From assembly GCA_032128395.1 (NCBI GenBank), contig JAQBGV010000036.1, positions 1 through 11,314 of the forward strand: a stretch of DNA of 11,314 nt. Reading direction: 5' to 3'. Position numbers and translations under genes: made by a program. The DNA is from JAQBGV01 sp032128395. GTDB taxonomy: Bacteria; Planctomycetota; UBA8108; UBA1146. Positions 1 through 5,960 of the stretch are shown piece by piece (positions within the stretch are counted from its first letter, which is position 1; each line of letters starts with the position of its first letter). The notes beneath the pieces are model-generated. The model did not search any database, was not told where the DNA came from, and worked only from the letters and a program-made list of their open reading frames with translations.

Positions 1-42
1 CCCCCCTGCGTCAGGATAGTTGCCGCCTGAACCAGTAACCCT

Positions 43-105
43 GGAGGAGCAGGCCCCTGCCAAGGCGAAGCCTTGGGGGGCTCCTCCTGGCCCCCCATGG
101 GGGGC
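43..105. repeat. Palindrome cluster (long hairpin plus perfect 16-bp palindrome)
   Basis: Positions 43-87 fold into a long hairpin: outer arms GGAGGAGC (43-50) and GCTCCTCC (80-87), inner arms CCAAGGC (60-66) and GCCTTGG (70-76) around a GAA loop, with a C-run facing a G-run in between. It is followed directly by a perfect palindrome GCCCCCCATGGGGGGC (90-105). Neither has a T-tract, so an intrinsic terminator is not supported on either strand. The cluster lies downstream of the minus-strand regulator gene and could be a 3'-end or REP-like element. Nothing else is recognisable in positions 1-245. Confidence 0.6.
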
Positions 106-245
106 GCAATGATGACGACCGATGACCGCAACAGAGACTCCTCATCGCCATTGATCATCCGCACTTGTCGCCTGGGACCGCGATCTTGGGTGGGGAGGTT
201 CAACAGACTTCCAGACGAACTTCGTGCAGGGTGACGATCCCCCCC

Positions 246-1598
246 CTACGCACGCTCGACTGCTCCCTTCGTCCCTCGGGCGAGCAGCCGTTCCGCGATC
301 CCCCTCGTGATGACCAGGAAGTTGATCGGGCGCGGGCGTATCGACAGCGCCGCGGCGATCACCGGCGCGCGGTCGGACTGATGGGATTGCAAGAGCGTCA
401 CCCCGCGCTCCGCGATCCCGGCGAGCCTCTCGATCGGGGTTGAGAAGATGACGGCCTTGCCGCCGCGGAGGTCCTTCCGCTCGATCTTGGAGAGATCACC
501 GGTCATGTCGGGCATCTCCAACTCGCTGCCGTCGGCGCGGAGGAAGTGGTAGAGGAGGTCGCCGACCACTTGCTCCTTGGCGAGCCTCTGGAAGAACTCG
601 GCGGAGTCGACGGTGGATTCCTTGACCAGCCGCGGGAGCCGTGAACTGGGCTCTGCGTGTCCCGGGCCGCACGAGATCACCGCGTGATCGACTCCTTGGA
701 GGCGCACCTTGAGAGCTTCGAGTTCGATCGTCGAGCCGACCCAGTAGCCGAGGTGGGTGCGCATCATCGACGCGACGATCGCGTTGCTCGACTGCTCGTA
801 CTGGGTGAAACGAGGGGTGACGACCAAGGGGAGGAGCTCGATTCGGCTGAGCGCCCCCCGACGAAGGAAATGCTGCCACATCGCGCTGGAGAAGCCGTCC
901 CCGATCCCGAGAGTGCGATACCGGAGCATCAACTCACGGGTGATCGACGCAGCGACCGCCGCGATCGCCGAAATCCGGATGATCTTGTGCGAAGTCTCCG
1001 GGATGTCGATGACGCGGACAGGGACCCGATCCTCGAGTTCGAGTCGCTCGGGGAGCTTGAATCGCGTGGCGATCCGATCCTCGAGGGGACGGTTGCGGGG
1101 GACGTGGGCAGCGTGGATCCACGCTTGGTGGTTGTGGAACACGTCGAGGACCGCGCGGAAGATCGCATCTTTCCCCGTTTCTGCGGGGTTCGGGAAGCTC
1201 CCGAGTTCGAGCTCACGGGCAAGATCGTCTTCGTTCCGGCCGAGGCAGAGCTCCTTGTAGACCCAGTACGCCGTGGGATCACCGACGGGGGGGGCGCCGA
1301 GAAGAGCACTCTCGGGGGAGCGAAACTCCCGCTGCGCGACACCTTGTTGCGGGCCGAGCAGCTCGACGAGGGGGAGACCGATCGCTTGCGAGATATCGAG
1401 GAGGTTGCTGAGGAGCGGATTGCCCTCGCCAGCGAGCAGTCTACGGAGTGTCGGACGGGAGAGCTGCGTCCGCGCGAGCAGTGCCACGAAGTCGATATTG
1501 CGGCGATCGAGCTCAGCCTTCACCCGGGTGACGAAGTGCGGGTAGGAGGATTGGACGCTGATGACGTCCTTCTTCTTCTTCTTCTTGGCTTTGGCCAT
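246..1598 (-). CDS. XRE-type HTH regulator with SorC/DeoR-like sugar-binding effector domain
   Basis: Likely DNA-binding repressor or activator of the operon across the gap. Residues 2-10 are Lys-rich (MAKAKKKKKK). Residues about 20-83 look like an XRE-type helix-turn-helix, with the recognition segment around LSRPTLRRLLAGEG and an ISQAIGLPLVELL-like last helix. Residues about 168-445 match the SorC C-terminal effector domain in order: LEDRIATRFKLPE at the linker, an Ala-rich helix and GIGDGFSSAM (231-240), VVGDLLYHFLRADG (344-357), and APVIAAALSI then INFLVITRGIAERLL (411-439). Known SorC domains bind phosphorylated sugars; the ligand here is unknown, and the Lys usually seen before the 'AI-AAL' segment is not evident. 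The ATG at 1598 is preceded by AGGGAGG (1604-1610) at good spacing. XRE with SorC is an unusual pairing, since SorC proteins normally carry other HTH types. The domain match is by eye. Confidence 0.72.
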   Translation of the reverse strand: MAKAKKKKKKDVISVQSSYPHFVTRVKAELDRRNIDFVALLARTQLSRPTLRRLLAGEGNPLLSNLLDISQAIGLPLVELLGPQQGVAQREFRSPESALLGAPPVGDPTAYWVYKELCLGRNEDDLARELELGSFPNPAETGKDAIFRAVLDVFHNHQAWIHAAHVPRNRPLEDRIATRFKLPERLELEDRVPVRVIDIPETSHKIIRISAIAAVAASITRELMLRYRTLGIGDGFSSAMWQHFLRRGALSRIELLPLVVTPRFTQYEQSSNAIVASMMRTHLGYWVGSTIELEALKVRLQGVDHAVISCGPGHAEPSSRLPRLVKESTVDSAEFFQRLAKEQVVGDLLYHFLRADGSELEMPDMTGDLSKIERKDLRGGKAVIFSTPIERLAGIAERGVTLLQSHQSDRAPVIAAALSIRPRPINFLVITRGIAERLLARGTKGAVERA

Positions 1599-1765
1599 GG
1601 GTGCCTCCCTGACATTCGTTTCGCGCGCTGCGCACGATCTGCTCGATGGGCTTTGCAGGTGGGTTTACCGAAAGCGGTTACGGCGAAAATTCCTTGTCCA
1701 TCGCATCGGAGCATCGTCGGAACTACGATACGTTCCGTTCAGCTGCGCCGATCACGCGCGAAGAG

Positions 1766-1807
1766 CACGTTGCGCTGATCACGTTGCGCTGATCACGTCG
1801 CGCCTAT
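1766..1807. repeat. 14-bp tandem direct repeat containing TGATCA
   Basis: CACGTTGCGCTGAT occurs twice without a gap or mismatch (1766-1779, 1780-1793) and is followed by a third copy with three mismatches (1794-1807). GATCACG also occurs at 1750, 1777 and 1791. The two junctions create TGATCA palindromes 14 bp apart. Short iterated sites upstream of divergent genes often bind regulators; the binding protein here is inferred to be the adjacent HTH protein. Confidence 0.6.
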
Positions 1808-1816
1808 CCCACTCGT

Positions 1817-1834
1817 GCGTCTCAACTGAGACGC
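1817..1834. promoter_or_regulatory. Perfect 8+2+8 palindrome, candidate operator
   Basis: GCGTCTCAACTGAGACGC has 8-bp arms that are exact reverse complements around a 2-base centre. It lies 219 bases upstream of the regulator start and 305 bases upstream of the first plus-strand gene, a good place for a dimeric regulator. It is not followed by a T-run, so it is unlikely to be a terminator. SorC-family regulators are known to use palindromic operators; assigning this one is inference. Confidence 0.55.
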
Positions 1835-1967
1835 CGCCTTATCCGGAACTGTGGGTCTATCTGGAACGGGCGAGCTGCCCTCGACGAGCCGTGGAGCTGG
1901 GGGTCACGGTCCCCTTGTCTGAAACAGCGTTGTGCCTCGCCCGGAGAACGATATCCGTGGTCACTCT

Positions 1968-1986
1968 AGGTATCACGTAAATACCT
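1968..1986. promoter_or_regulatory. 6-7-6 inverted repeat, candidate operator
   Basis: AGGTAT (1968-1973) and ATACCT (1981-1986) are exact reverse complements separated by CACGTAA. The element lies in a locally AT-richer patch about 150 bases upstream of the first plus-strand gene, where a promoter could be. A regulator half-site pair is plausible, but chance is harder to exclude than for the longer palindrome at 1817. Confidence 0.4.
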
Positions 1987-2138
1987 GATGGGTTACCCGA
2001 TTGCGGGGAAGCTACGGAGGCGCTAGTCTCTCAAATGCGAGGTGGAGCCCTCTGACGGCGGTTTTGCGAGGATCTGTGGATCTGAGCTGCGCTCTGACGG
2101 TTGGGCAAGAAAGCCGAAAAACCTGGACGGGGAAACCG

Positions 2139-2492
2139 ATGGTGGCACGAGGCCAGGCCGATCTTCCGCACATCGTCGACCTCATCATGCGGGAGATCGA
2201 TGACGACGACGGACGGCCGGGGAACAAGCAAGTGTTGCTCCGATTCGACTCCTGCTTGCCGAAGGTGGTGCACACCGGGAAGACGACGGAGATCGACCCC
2301 AGGAGCGGCGAGGCGAAGCGCAATCGCCGCGGGAAGCGTCCGAGTCGCGACGCCATCCGGAAGGAACTCGAGCGCAAGCGAGAACTCATCGATGTGCTCG
2401 AGTTCGGTCATGTCCGACTCGCCTACGACGGAGATCGCATCAAGTTCACCGCAGTCGAGCTGAAGTACCGCCCGGAAGAGGAACACGTGTAG
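2139..2492 (+). CDS. Hypothetical small charged protein (117 aa)
   Basis: I do not recognise the family. The chosen ATG at 2139 follows a purine-rich GGACGGGGA; the same frame is open upstream to 2001, but that stretch lacks coding bias. The 117 residues have strong third-position G/C preference, supporting a real gene. The N-terminal half is acidic (a run of Asp in EIDDDDGRPG), and the middle is very basic (KRNRRGKRPSRDAIRKELERKRELID), predicted as a helix. The end (VRLAYDGDRIKFTAVELKY) reads as two or three beta strands. No signal peptide or membrane segment is visible. It is the first plus-strand gene, separated from the ubiquitin-like operon only by an attenuator-like element, so it could be co-transcribed. 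A regulatory or nucleic-acid-binding role is possible but unsupported. Confidence 0.65.
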   Translation: MVARGQADLPHIVDLIMREIDDDDGRPGNKQVLLRFDSCLPKVVHTGKTTEIDPRSGEAKRNRRGKRPSRDAIRKELERKRELIDVLEFGHVRLAYDGDRIKFTAVELKYRPEEEHV

Positions 2493-2542
2493 AGACGGAG
2501 AGCTGAGTCGAACCCTCCTCGCTGTCGGGGGGGGACCGGGTA

Positions 2543-2568
2543 CCACCCACTGGATGCACCAGGGGTGG
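2543..2568 (+). promoter_or_regulatory. Candidate antiterminator hairpin
   Basis: CCACCC (2543-2548), a bulged A and CTGG (2550-2553) can pair with CCAG (2559-2562) and GGGTGG (2563-2568) around an ATGCA loop. This is a 10-bp stem with a single bulge. Its 3' half uses bases 2561-2568, which also form the 5' end of the terminator stem, so the two structures exclude each other. That is the geometry of an antiterminator/terminator pair. What signal would choose between them is not visible. Confidence 0.45.
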
Positions 2569-2606
2569 GACACGCCGCTTGCGGCGCGTCCCACCCCTAT
2601 TTTTTT
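2561..2606 (+). terminator. Intrinsic terminator or attenuator ahead of the operon
   Basis: Bases 2561-2578 (AGGGGTGGGACACGCCGC) pair with 2581-2598 across a TT loop, giving an 18-bp stem with one A-C mismatch, followed by seven T residues (2600-2606). This is a textbook rho-independent terminator on the plus strand. It lies downstream of the 117-residue gene, but only 20 bases separate the T-run from the next start codon. There is therefore no room for a new promoter and leader, and the operon would have to be transcribed through it. Confidence 0.85.
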
Positions 2607-2626
2607 GGAGAGAGCCTGGAGGAGTG

Positions 2627-3244
2627 ATGTCTGACCGTCTCGTTCTCTACGAACTCGGATGCCGCGCGGCGCACGAGTCCATTCCCCTGGCGGTACCCGA
2701 ATCGGGGGCGGTCGCCATGGTGCGCAACGATGAGGGTCATCTCATCCTGCGTCCATGGTCGGAACTCGTGTCGACCGATCGAGTCATCGGGGTACTGCAC
2801 CCGATCGACGGGAGCCCTCTGGAACGAGCACTGATCCCTTGGAGTCCGGAGCTCCTCGTCGACGGAGTTCCGCCGCTCGGAATCTCCGTGCTCCGGGCGG
2901 GGCGCACGATCGGCGCCGACGATGCCGACTTCATCGTAGTGCGCGAGTTCTGCTCGGAGACGATCCCGGTGCCTGCCGAGATCGCAGGGACCCCCTGTGC
3001 CGCTTGCTCCGCGCCCCTGGAAGGGCTTGTCCAATTTTGCAGCTGCGGCACGGCATTTCATTTCGAGGAGGGGGACGGCAACCAAGAACCGCTCTGCTGT
3101 CTGATGGCCCTGCCGAGCTGCACGCGGTGCGGGGAGCCCTCGACCCTCGCCCCGGTGCTGCGCCCGAACCCTGCCCTGCTGGGTCTGGGAGTTTCCGGTG
3201 AAGGACACGCGTTCGACGGAAACGGTCTCGAGGTGCGCCTGTGA
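2627..3244 (+). CDS. RING-like zinc-binding protein, candidate E3 (205 aa)
   Basis: Candidate ubiquitin-ligase-like adaptor. The ATG at 2627 follows GGAGGAG; the open frame begins earlier but inside the terminator. Residues about 20-105 are beta-rich, with LLVDGVPPLGISVLRAGRTI (76-95) resembling the 'VNG...vL..GD.I' end of FHA-type domains (weak match). Residues 124-168 carry the metal ligands C124-x2-C127, C138-x-C140, H145, C157/C158 and C165-x2-C168, with the C-x-C-x4-H...C...C-x2-C order of a RING/treble-clef binuclear finger. RING fingers recruit charged E2 to substrates. The next genes, joined by a GTGA overlap at 3241-3244, encode E1 and E2, which strongly supports an E3-like role. Prokaryotic RING fingers in ubiquitin-like operons have been described from genome comparison. 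A plain zinc ribbon remains possible. Confidence 0.68.
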   Translation: MSDRLVLYELGCRAAHESIPLAVPESGAVAMVRNDEGHLILRPWSELVSTDRVIGVLHPIDGSPLERALIPWSPELLVDGVPPLGISVLRAGRTIGADDADFIVVREFCSETIPVPAEIAGTPCAACSAPLEGLVQFCSCGTAFHFEEGDGNQEPLCCLMALPSCTRCGEPSTLAPVLRPNPALLGLGVSGEGHAFDGNGLEVRL

Positions 3245-4353
3245 TCGTGCGCGCACCGAACCCCCCGCGGATCGAGTACTTCGCCGCGGGGATGGCCTTG
3301 TTGGTCGGAGTCGGAGTGGTCGGAGCACCGCTCGGGAGGGCGCTGTTCGACCTCGGGGTCGTCGAGTTCGTCCCCTGCGACCCGAAGTCCTATCGCCCGG
3401 AGAACATCGGGAGCCAGTGCGATGAAGGCGAGCTGGCGCGCCCGAAGGCGCACGTCGTCGCGGAGCGTCTCCGCCGCCGCGGTGCGCGCGCGACCGGGGT
3501 CGCGGTTCCGATCGAGTCCCTCGATCGTGGACACGTGCGGCCGGGGATGTTCGCGGTGGTCGTCGTCGACCGTCTCTCGGCGCAGCGAGCCGCTCACGAC
3601 TTCTGTCACGAAAGCGGCATCCCGCTCTACAGGGTCAATATCGACCCATCGACGGGGACCATCCTGGTCGCCGCATTTCGCTACGATCGCGGCAGCGACC
3701 TCTGTGCCCTCTGCAACTGGACGCCGGAGGAATTCGCCGAGCAGCGGGCAGAGCGGAGCTGCGCTCCCGATGGAGAGCGCCCCACTCGCAGCTCTCGCCC
3801 CCTCGCAGAGGCCGCCGCGGCGCTCGCGGCGCTCGCCATTCAAGCCTCCCTCGATGACGCCCCCGGCGCGCTCGGCGACGGGGAGTCGCTCCTCATCCAC
3901 CCCGCCTCGGGGACGTCGATCCGCTCGAGGATCGAACGCTCCGAGCGTTGCCCGACCGATCACGAAGCGCGCGTCACCGCACCGATCGAGATAGACGCTT
4001 CTCGTCTCTCTCTCGCCGCGCTCGCCGATCGTGCCGGCTTCGATCCCACCTGCGACCTGCGGGTCCGCGGCTCGGGCGACATCGGCACCGAGGTCGGGTG
4101 CTGCGCCTGCGACGCGCGGTGGACCGAGGCGAGCTGGCTCGTCGGGGAGCCGCGCCTCGACCGCTGTCTCTGCGGAGGGGCGACCTACGTCCCGCTTCTC
4201 TCCCGGGCGATGTCGCGCACGCGGGAGGAACTCGGGGGGTGTTGGGAGCGGCCACTCACCGCGCTCGGAATGCGGTTCCCCGCCTGGCTCGAGCTCGACG
4301 ACGGCACCCGGCGGAGGTCGTTCCGTCTCGTCGGGGGGGAGGAGACGCCGTGA
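3241..4353 (+). CDS. E1-like ubiquitin-activating enzyme, ThiF/MoeB superfamily with zinc-binding Cys (370 aa)
   Basis: Predicted to adenylate the C-terminus of a ubiquitin-like protein and hold it as a thioester for E2. The Rossmann nucleotide loop is GVGVVG (23-28). The acidic residue after strand 2 is D47, followed by N55 in NIGSQ, then K69 and D110 at the usual adenylation positions. The E1 consensus N-L-x-R-Q reads N-I-G-S-Q, so the Arg is missing. Zinc ligands are probably C155-x2-C158 with C287/C288-x-C290 and C309-x-C311 in a C-terminal ribbon. Candidate catalytic Cys residues are C174 (SCAPDGE), before the hydrophobic helix that often follows it, or C237. Translation begins at GTG 3241, overlapping the RING gene stop, and ends in a GTGA overlap with E2. 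The full adenylation domain makes the call secure; the catalytic Cys is not settled. Confidence 0.87.
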   Translation: MIVRAPNPPRIEYFAAGMALLVGVGVVGAPLGRALFDLGVVEFVPCDPKSYRPENIGSQCDEGELARPKAHVVAERLRRRGARATGVAVPIESLDRGHVRPGMFAVVVVDRLSAQRAAHDFCHESGIPLYRVNIDPSTGTILVAAFRYDRGSDLCALCNWTPEEFAEQRAERSCAPDGERPTRSSRPLAEAAAALAALAIQASLDDAPGALGDGESLLIHPASGTSIRSRIERSERCPTDHEARVTAPIEIDASRLSLAALADRAGFDPTCDLRVRGSGDIGTEVGCCACDARWTEASWLVGEPRLDRCLCGGATYVPLLSRAMSRTREELGGCWERPLTALGMRFPAWLELDDGTRRRSFRLVGGEETP

Positions 4354-4946
4354 TCGACGATCGGCTGTGGAACCGCAAACGCATCGCCATGGTCGAGGAG
4401 CTCGAGAAGCTCGCCGAGGAGAGTCCCATCCTCGAGATCGCCTCGATCGAGCACCGGGTGGATGAAGTGCGAGCGGTGCTCGCGCTCGAGATCCCGACCA
4501 TGGTCACCCCGATGAACTCCGAGGTGCGCCTCGATGGGCCCGTGGTCGTGGGGATCCGGTTCACGCAACGCTTCTGCACCGTGCCACCGCTGCCGTGGGA
4601 GATCGTCACCGTCCTCCATCCGCTCGATGTTTATCACCCTAATATTGACAGCCGGGGATCCGGCGCGCTTTGTCTCGGATCGCCCCCAGCGGGGATTTCG
4701 CTCGCCGAGATCGTGCACCTCACGTACGCGGCGTTGACCCTAGCTAGTTTTTCGCCGCAAGAATGGCGTGGGTTGCACGCCGCTGCGAGCCGGTTCACCC
4801 GGGAGCACGCGGAGCAATTCCCGATCATCGAGACCGGACTTCTCGAGTCCCCCCCTGAAGGTTTCCACCGTCCGTTCGCACCGGTCGCGGCGGAGGTCGC
4901 GGCGAGGATCGCGGCGCGGATCGCACGGATGGAGGAGGCGTCGTGA
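4350..4946 (+). CDS. Canonical E2-like ubiquitin-conjugating enzyme (198 aa)
   Basis: Predicted to accept the ubiquitin-like protein from E1 on Cys108 and pass it to substrates. The core signature is intact: YHPNIDSRGSGALCLG at 95-110, with H96-P97-N98 (the HPN motif that shapes the oxyanion site) and catalytic Cys108 ten residues after Asn. Earlier strands (VVGIRFTQRF; WEIVTVLHPLDVYHPNI) fit the UBC fold, and WRGLHAAASRFTREH fits the helix after the active site. A long Ala/Arg-rich helix (about 178-195) ends the protein. Start is GTG 4350, overlapping the E1 stop; an in-frame ATG at 4389 is less likely. The codons for the HPN loop and for residues about 131-136 are noticeably AT-rich compared with the rest of the gene. 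This is a much more eukaryote-like E2 than the second one at 8581. Confidence 0.92.
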   Translation: MIDDRLWNRKRIAMVEELEKLAEESPILEIASIEHRVDEVRAVLALEIPTMVTPMNSEVRLDGPVVVGIRFTQRFCTVPPLPWEIVTVLHPLDVYHPNIDSRGSGALCLGSPPAGISLAEIVHLTYAALTLASFSPQEWRGLHAAASRFTREHAEQFPIIETGLLESPPEGFHRPFAPVAAEVAARIAARIARMEEAS

Positions 4947-5869
4947 AGTGTATCTCACCCACCCTCGAGATCGTCGAGCGTTTCCGGGCGCTCGGCTGCC
5001 AGATTCGCGGGGGCGATGAACTCATCCTCGCCGACCGGAGCGGCATCGGCTTGAGGCCGCGTCCCCCCCGCGGGGAGTGGCAGCGCATCGAATCGCTGCC
5101 GATCACCCTCCTGCGCGATCCGGATGAGAGCGCGGGCGCCGACGAGCGCGCGACCGACGCGCGCAACGCGCCGGCCGGTCCCTTCGCGTTGCGCCCTGCA
5201 TCCGACGGAAGCCGGCGCGTCGTCCTCGTCGCCGATCGACCTCTCGCGGCGGCCGGCGCACCGGATGACCCGCTCGACATGGCGGCGCTCAGCAGCTGCT
5301 CCGGGGGGAACCCCACTGCGCGTCCGGGTGCGGATGAGATCTGGGATCGCAGTCTGCTCATGGCGGCACGGAGATTGGGGCGTCGTCGTCCGCTGCGGGA
5401 CCTCGAGATCCTCGACCCCACCCCGCTCGACCCCGGGGACCACCTCGCGCAGCTCGGCGCCGCGGGGTTCGAAGTCTCGCGGCACGAGAACGCCCTGCGC
5501 ATCTCGATCGCTCGGCGCACGAGCCTTCGCGTGGCCCGTCTCGAAGGGGGCGATGACGGGCCGCGCCTTTCTCTCCCGTTCGTCGCGGCGGGGCAGTGGT
5601 CGGAAGTCTCCCAGCGCGCGGCGACCGTGGTCGCCGTGCATGCCACCAGACGCCTGCGTCTGGTGCGCATCGTCGTCGATCGCGGAGACCCCGCGCTCCG
5701 CTTCCGCGCCGAAGTGCACTTCGGTGCGCTCCCCCTCGGTGGAGCGTGGCTCGACCGGGGACTCGCGGCTCTCGTCGCCGCGGACGCGTGGCTCGCGGAT
5801 GAGTTCGGTGCGCTCGCCGATCCCACTGTCGCCGCCGCCGTGCTCGAAGGTTGGAACCAACGGATCTGA
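4943..5869 (+). CDS. Unknown protein coupled to E2 (308 aa)
   Basis: I do not recognise the family. It starts at GTG 4943, overlapping the E2 stop by four bases, so it belongs to the RING-E1-E2 translation block. Two segments look alike: residues about 9-38 (VERFRALGCQIRGG...ADRSGIGLRP) and about 167-197 (LAQLGAAGFEVSRH...IARRTSLRVAR). This suggests two copies of a small alpha/beta unit. Between them lies a low-complexity acidic/Ala-Pro linker (about 60-135). The C-terminal part (RFRAEVHFGALPLGGAWLDR..., then LAALVAADAWLADEFGALAD) reads as strands followed by helices, loosely like type-III-chaperone/YbjN folds; I hold this lightly. No signal peptide, membrane helix, Cys pairs or catalytic motif are evident. 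A scaffold, substrate adaptor or Ubl-binding role would fit its position but is inference. Confidence 0.8.
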   Translation: MKCISPTLEIVERFRALGCQIRGGDELILADRSGIGLRPRPPRGEWQRIESLPITLLRDPDESAGADERATDARNAPAGPFALRPASDGSRRVVLVADRPLAAAGAPDDPLDMAALSSCSGGNPTARPGADEIWDRSLLMAARRLGRRRPLRDLEILDPTPLDPGDHLAQLGAAGFEVSRHENALRISIARRTSLRVARLEGGDDGPRLSLPFVAAGQWSEVSQRAATVVAVHATRRLRLVRIVVDRGDPALRFRAEVHFGALPLGGAWLDRGLAALVAADAWLADEFGALADPTVAAAVLEGWNQRI

Positions 5870-5873
5870 GACC

Positions 5874-5939
5874 GCTCACCCAGGACGGACCCGCCCGGGG
5901 TGAGCACACCAAACCGCCGTCCGCCCTGGAGCGGACGGC
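5874..5939 (+). promoter_or_regulatory. Two consecutive hairpins before the first Ubl gene
   Basis: GCTCACCC (5874-5881) pairs exactly with GGGTGAGC (5898-5905), and GCCGTCCGC (5916-5924) pairs exactly with GCGGACGGC (5931-5939) around a CCTGGA loop. Neither is followed by T residues, so they look like RNA-processing or mRNA-stability elements rather than terminators. They sit in the first real gap of the operon, just before the strong ribosome-binding site AAGGAGGAG (5947-5955) of the ubiquitin-like gene. Confidence 0.55.
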
Positions 5940-5960
5940 CAAGCGGAAGGAGGAGCTGCG

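Larger units (their letters stand above)
1599..2138. promoter_or_regulatory. Divergent intergenic region with candidate operators
   Basis: 540 bases between the regulator start and the first plus-strand gene. It is less GC-biased than the genes and I see no coding sequence in it. It should contain both promoters, but I cannot pick -35/-10 boxes with confidence. It does contain several symmetric or repeated motifs, listed separately (1766-1807, 1817-1834, 1968-1986), plus a direct pair TTATCCGGAAC (1839-1849) and CTATCTGGAAC (1857-1867) spaced 18 bases apart. That spacing would place the two copies on roughly one face of the helix. Confidence 0.55.

Noticed and set aside
657..1778. Long plus-strand open frame (373 codons) opposite the regulator gene
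   Set aside because: It is antisense to a gene with recognisable HTH and SorC-like motifs and a good ribosome-binding site; its product is rich in Arg/Asp with no motif, as expected from a GC-rich shadow frame.
1561..1980. Frame starting MTSFFFFFLALAMGA, resembling a signal peptide
   Set aside because: The Phe run is the reverse complement of the regulator's poly-Lys codons, and the rest lacks coding bias.
2597..3963. Overlapping minus-strand open frames opposite the RING and E1 genes
   Set aside because: Plus-strand products have clear zinc and nucleotide-binding motifs and coupled starts, so these are shadows.
5874..5939. Intrinsic terminator before the Ubl1 gene
   Set aside because: Both stems are perfect but no T-run follows, so termination is not supported; kept as generic hairpins.
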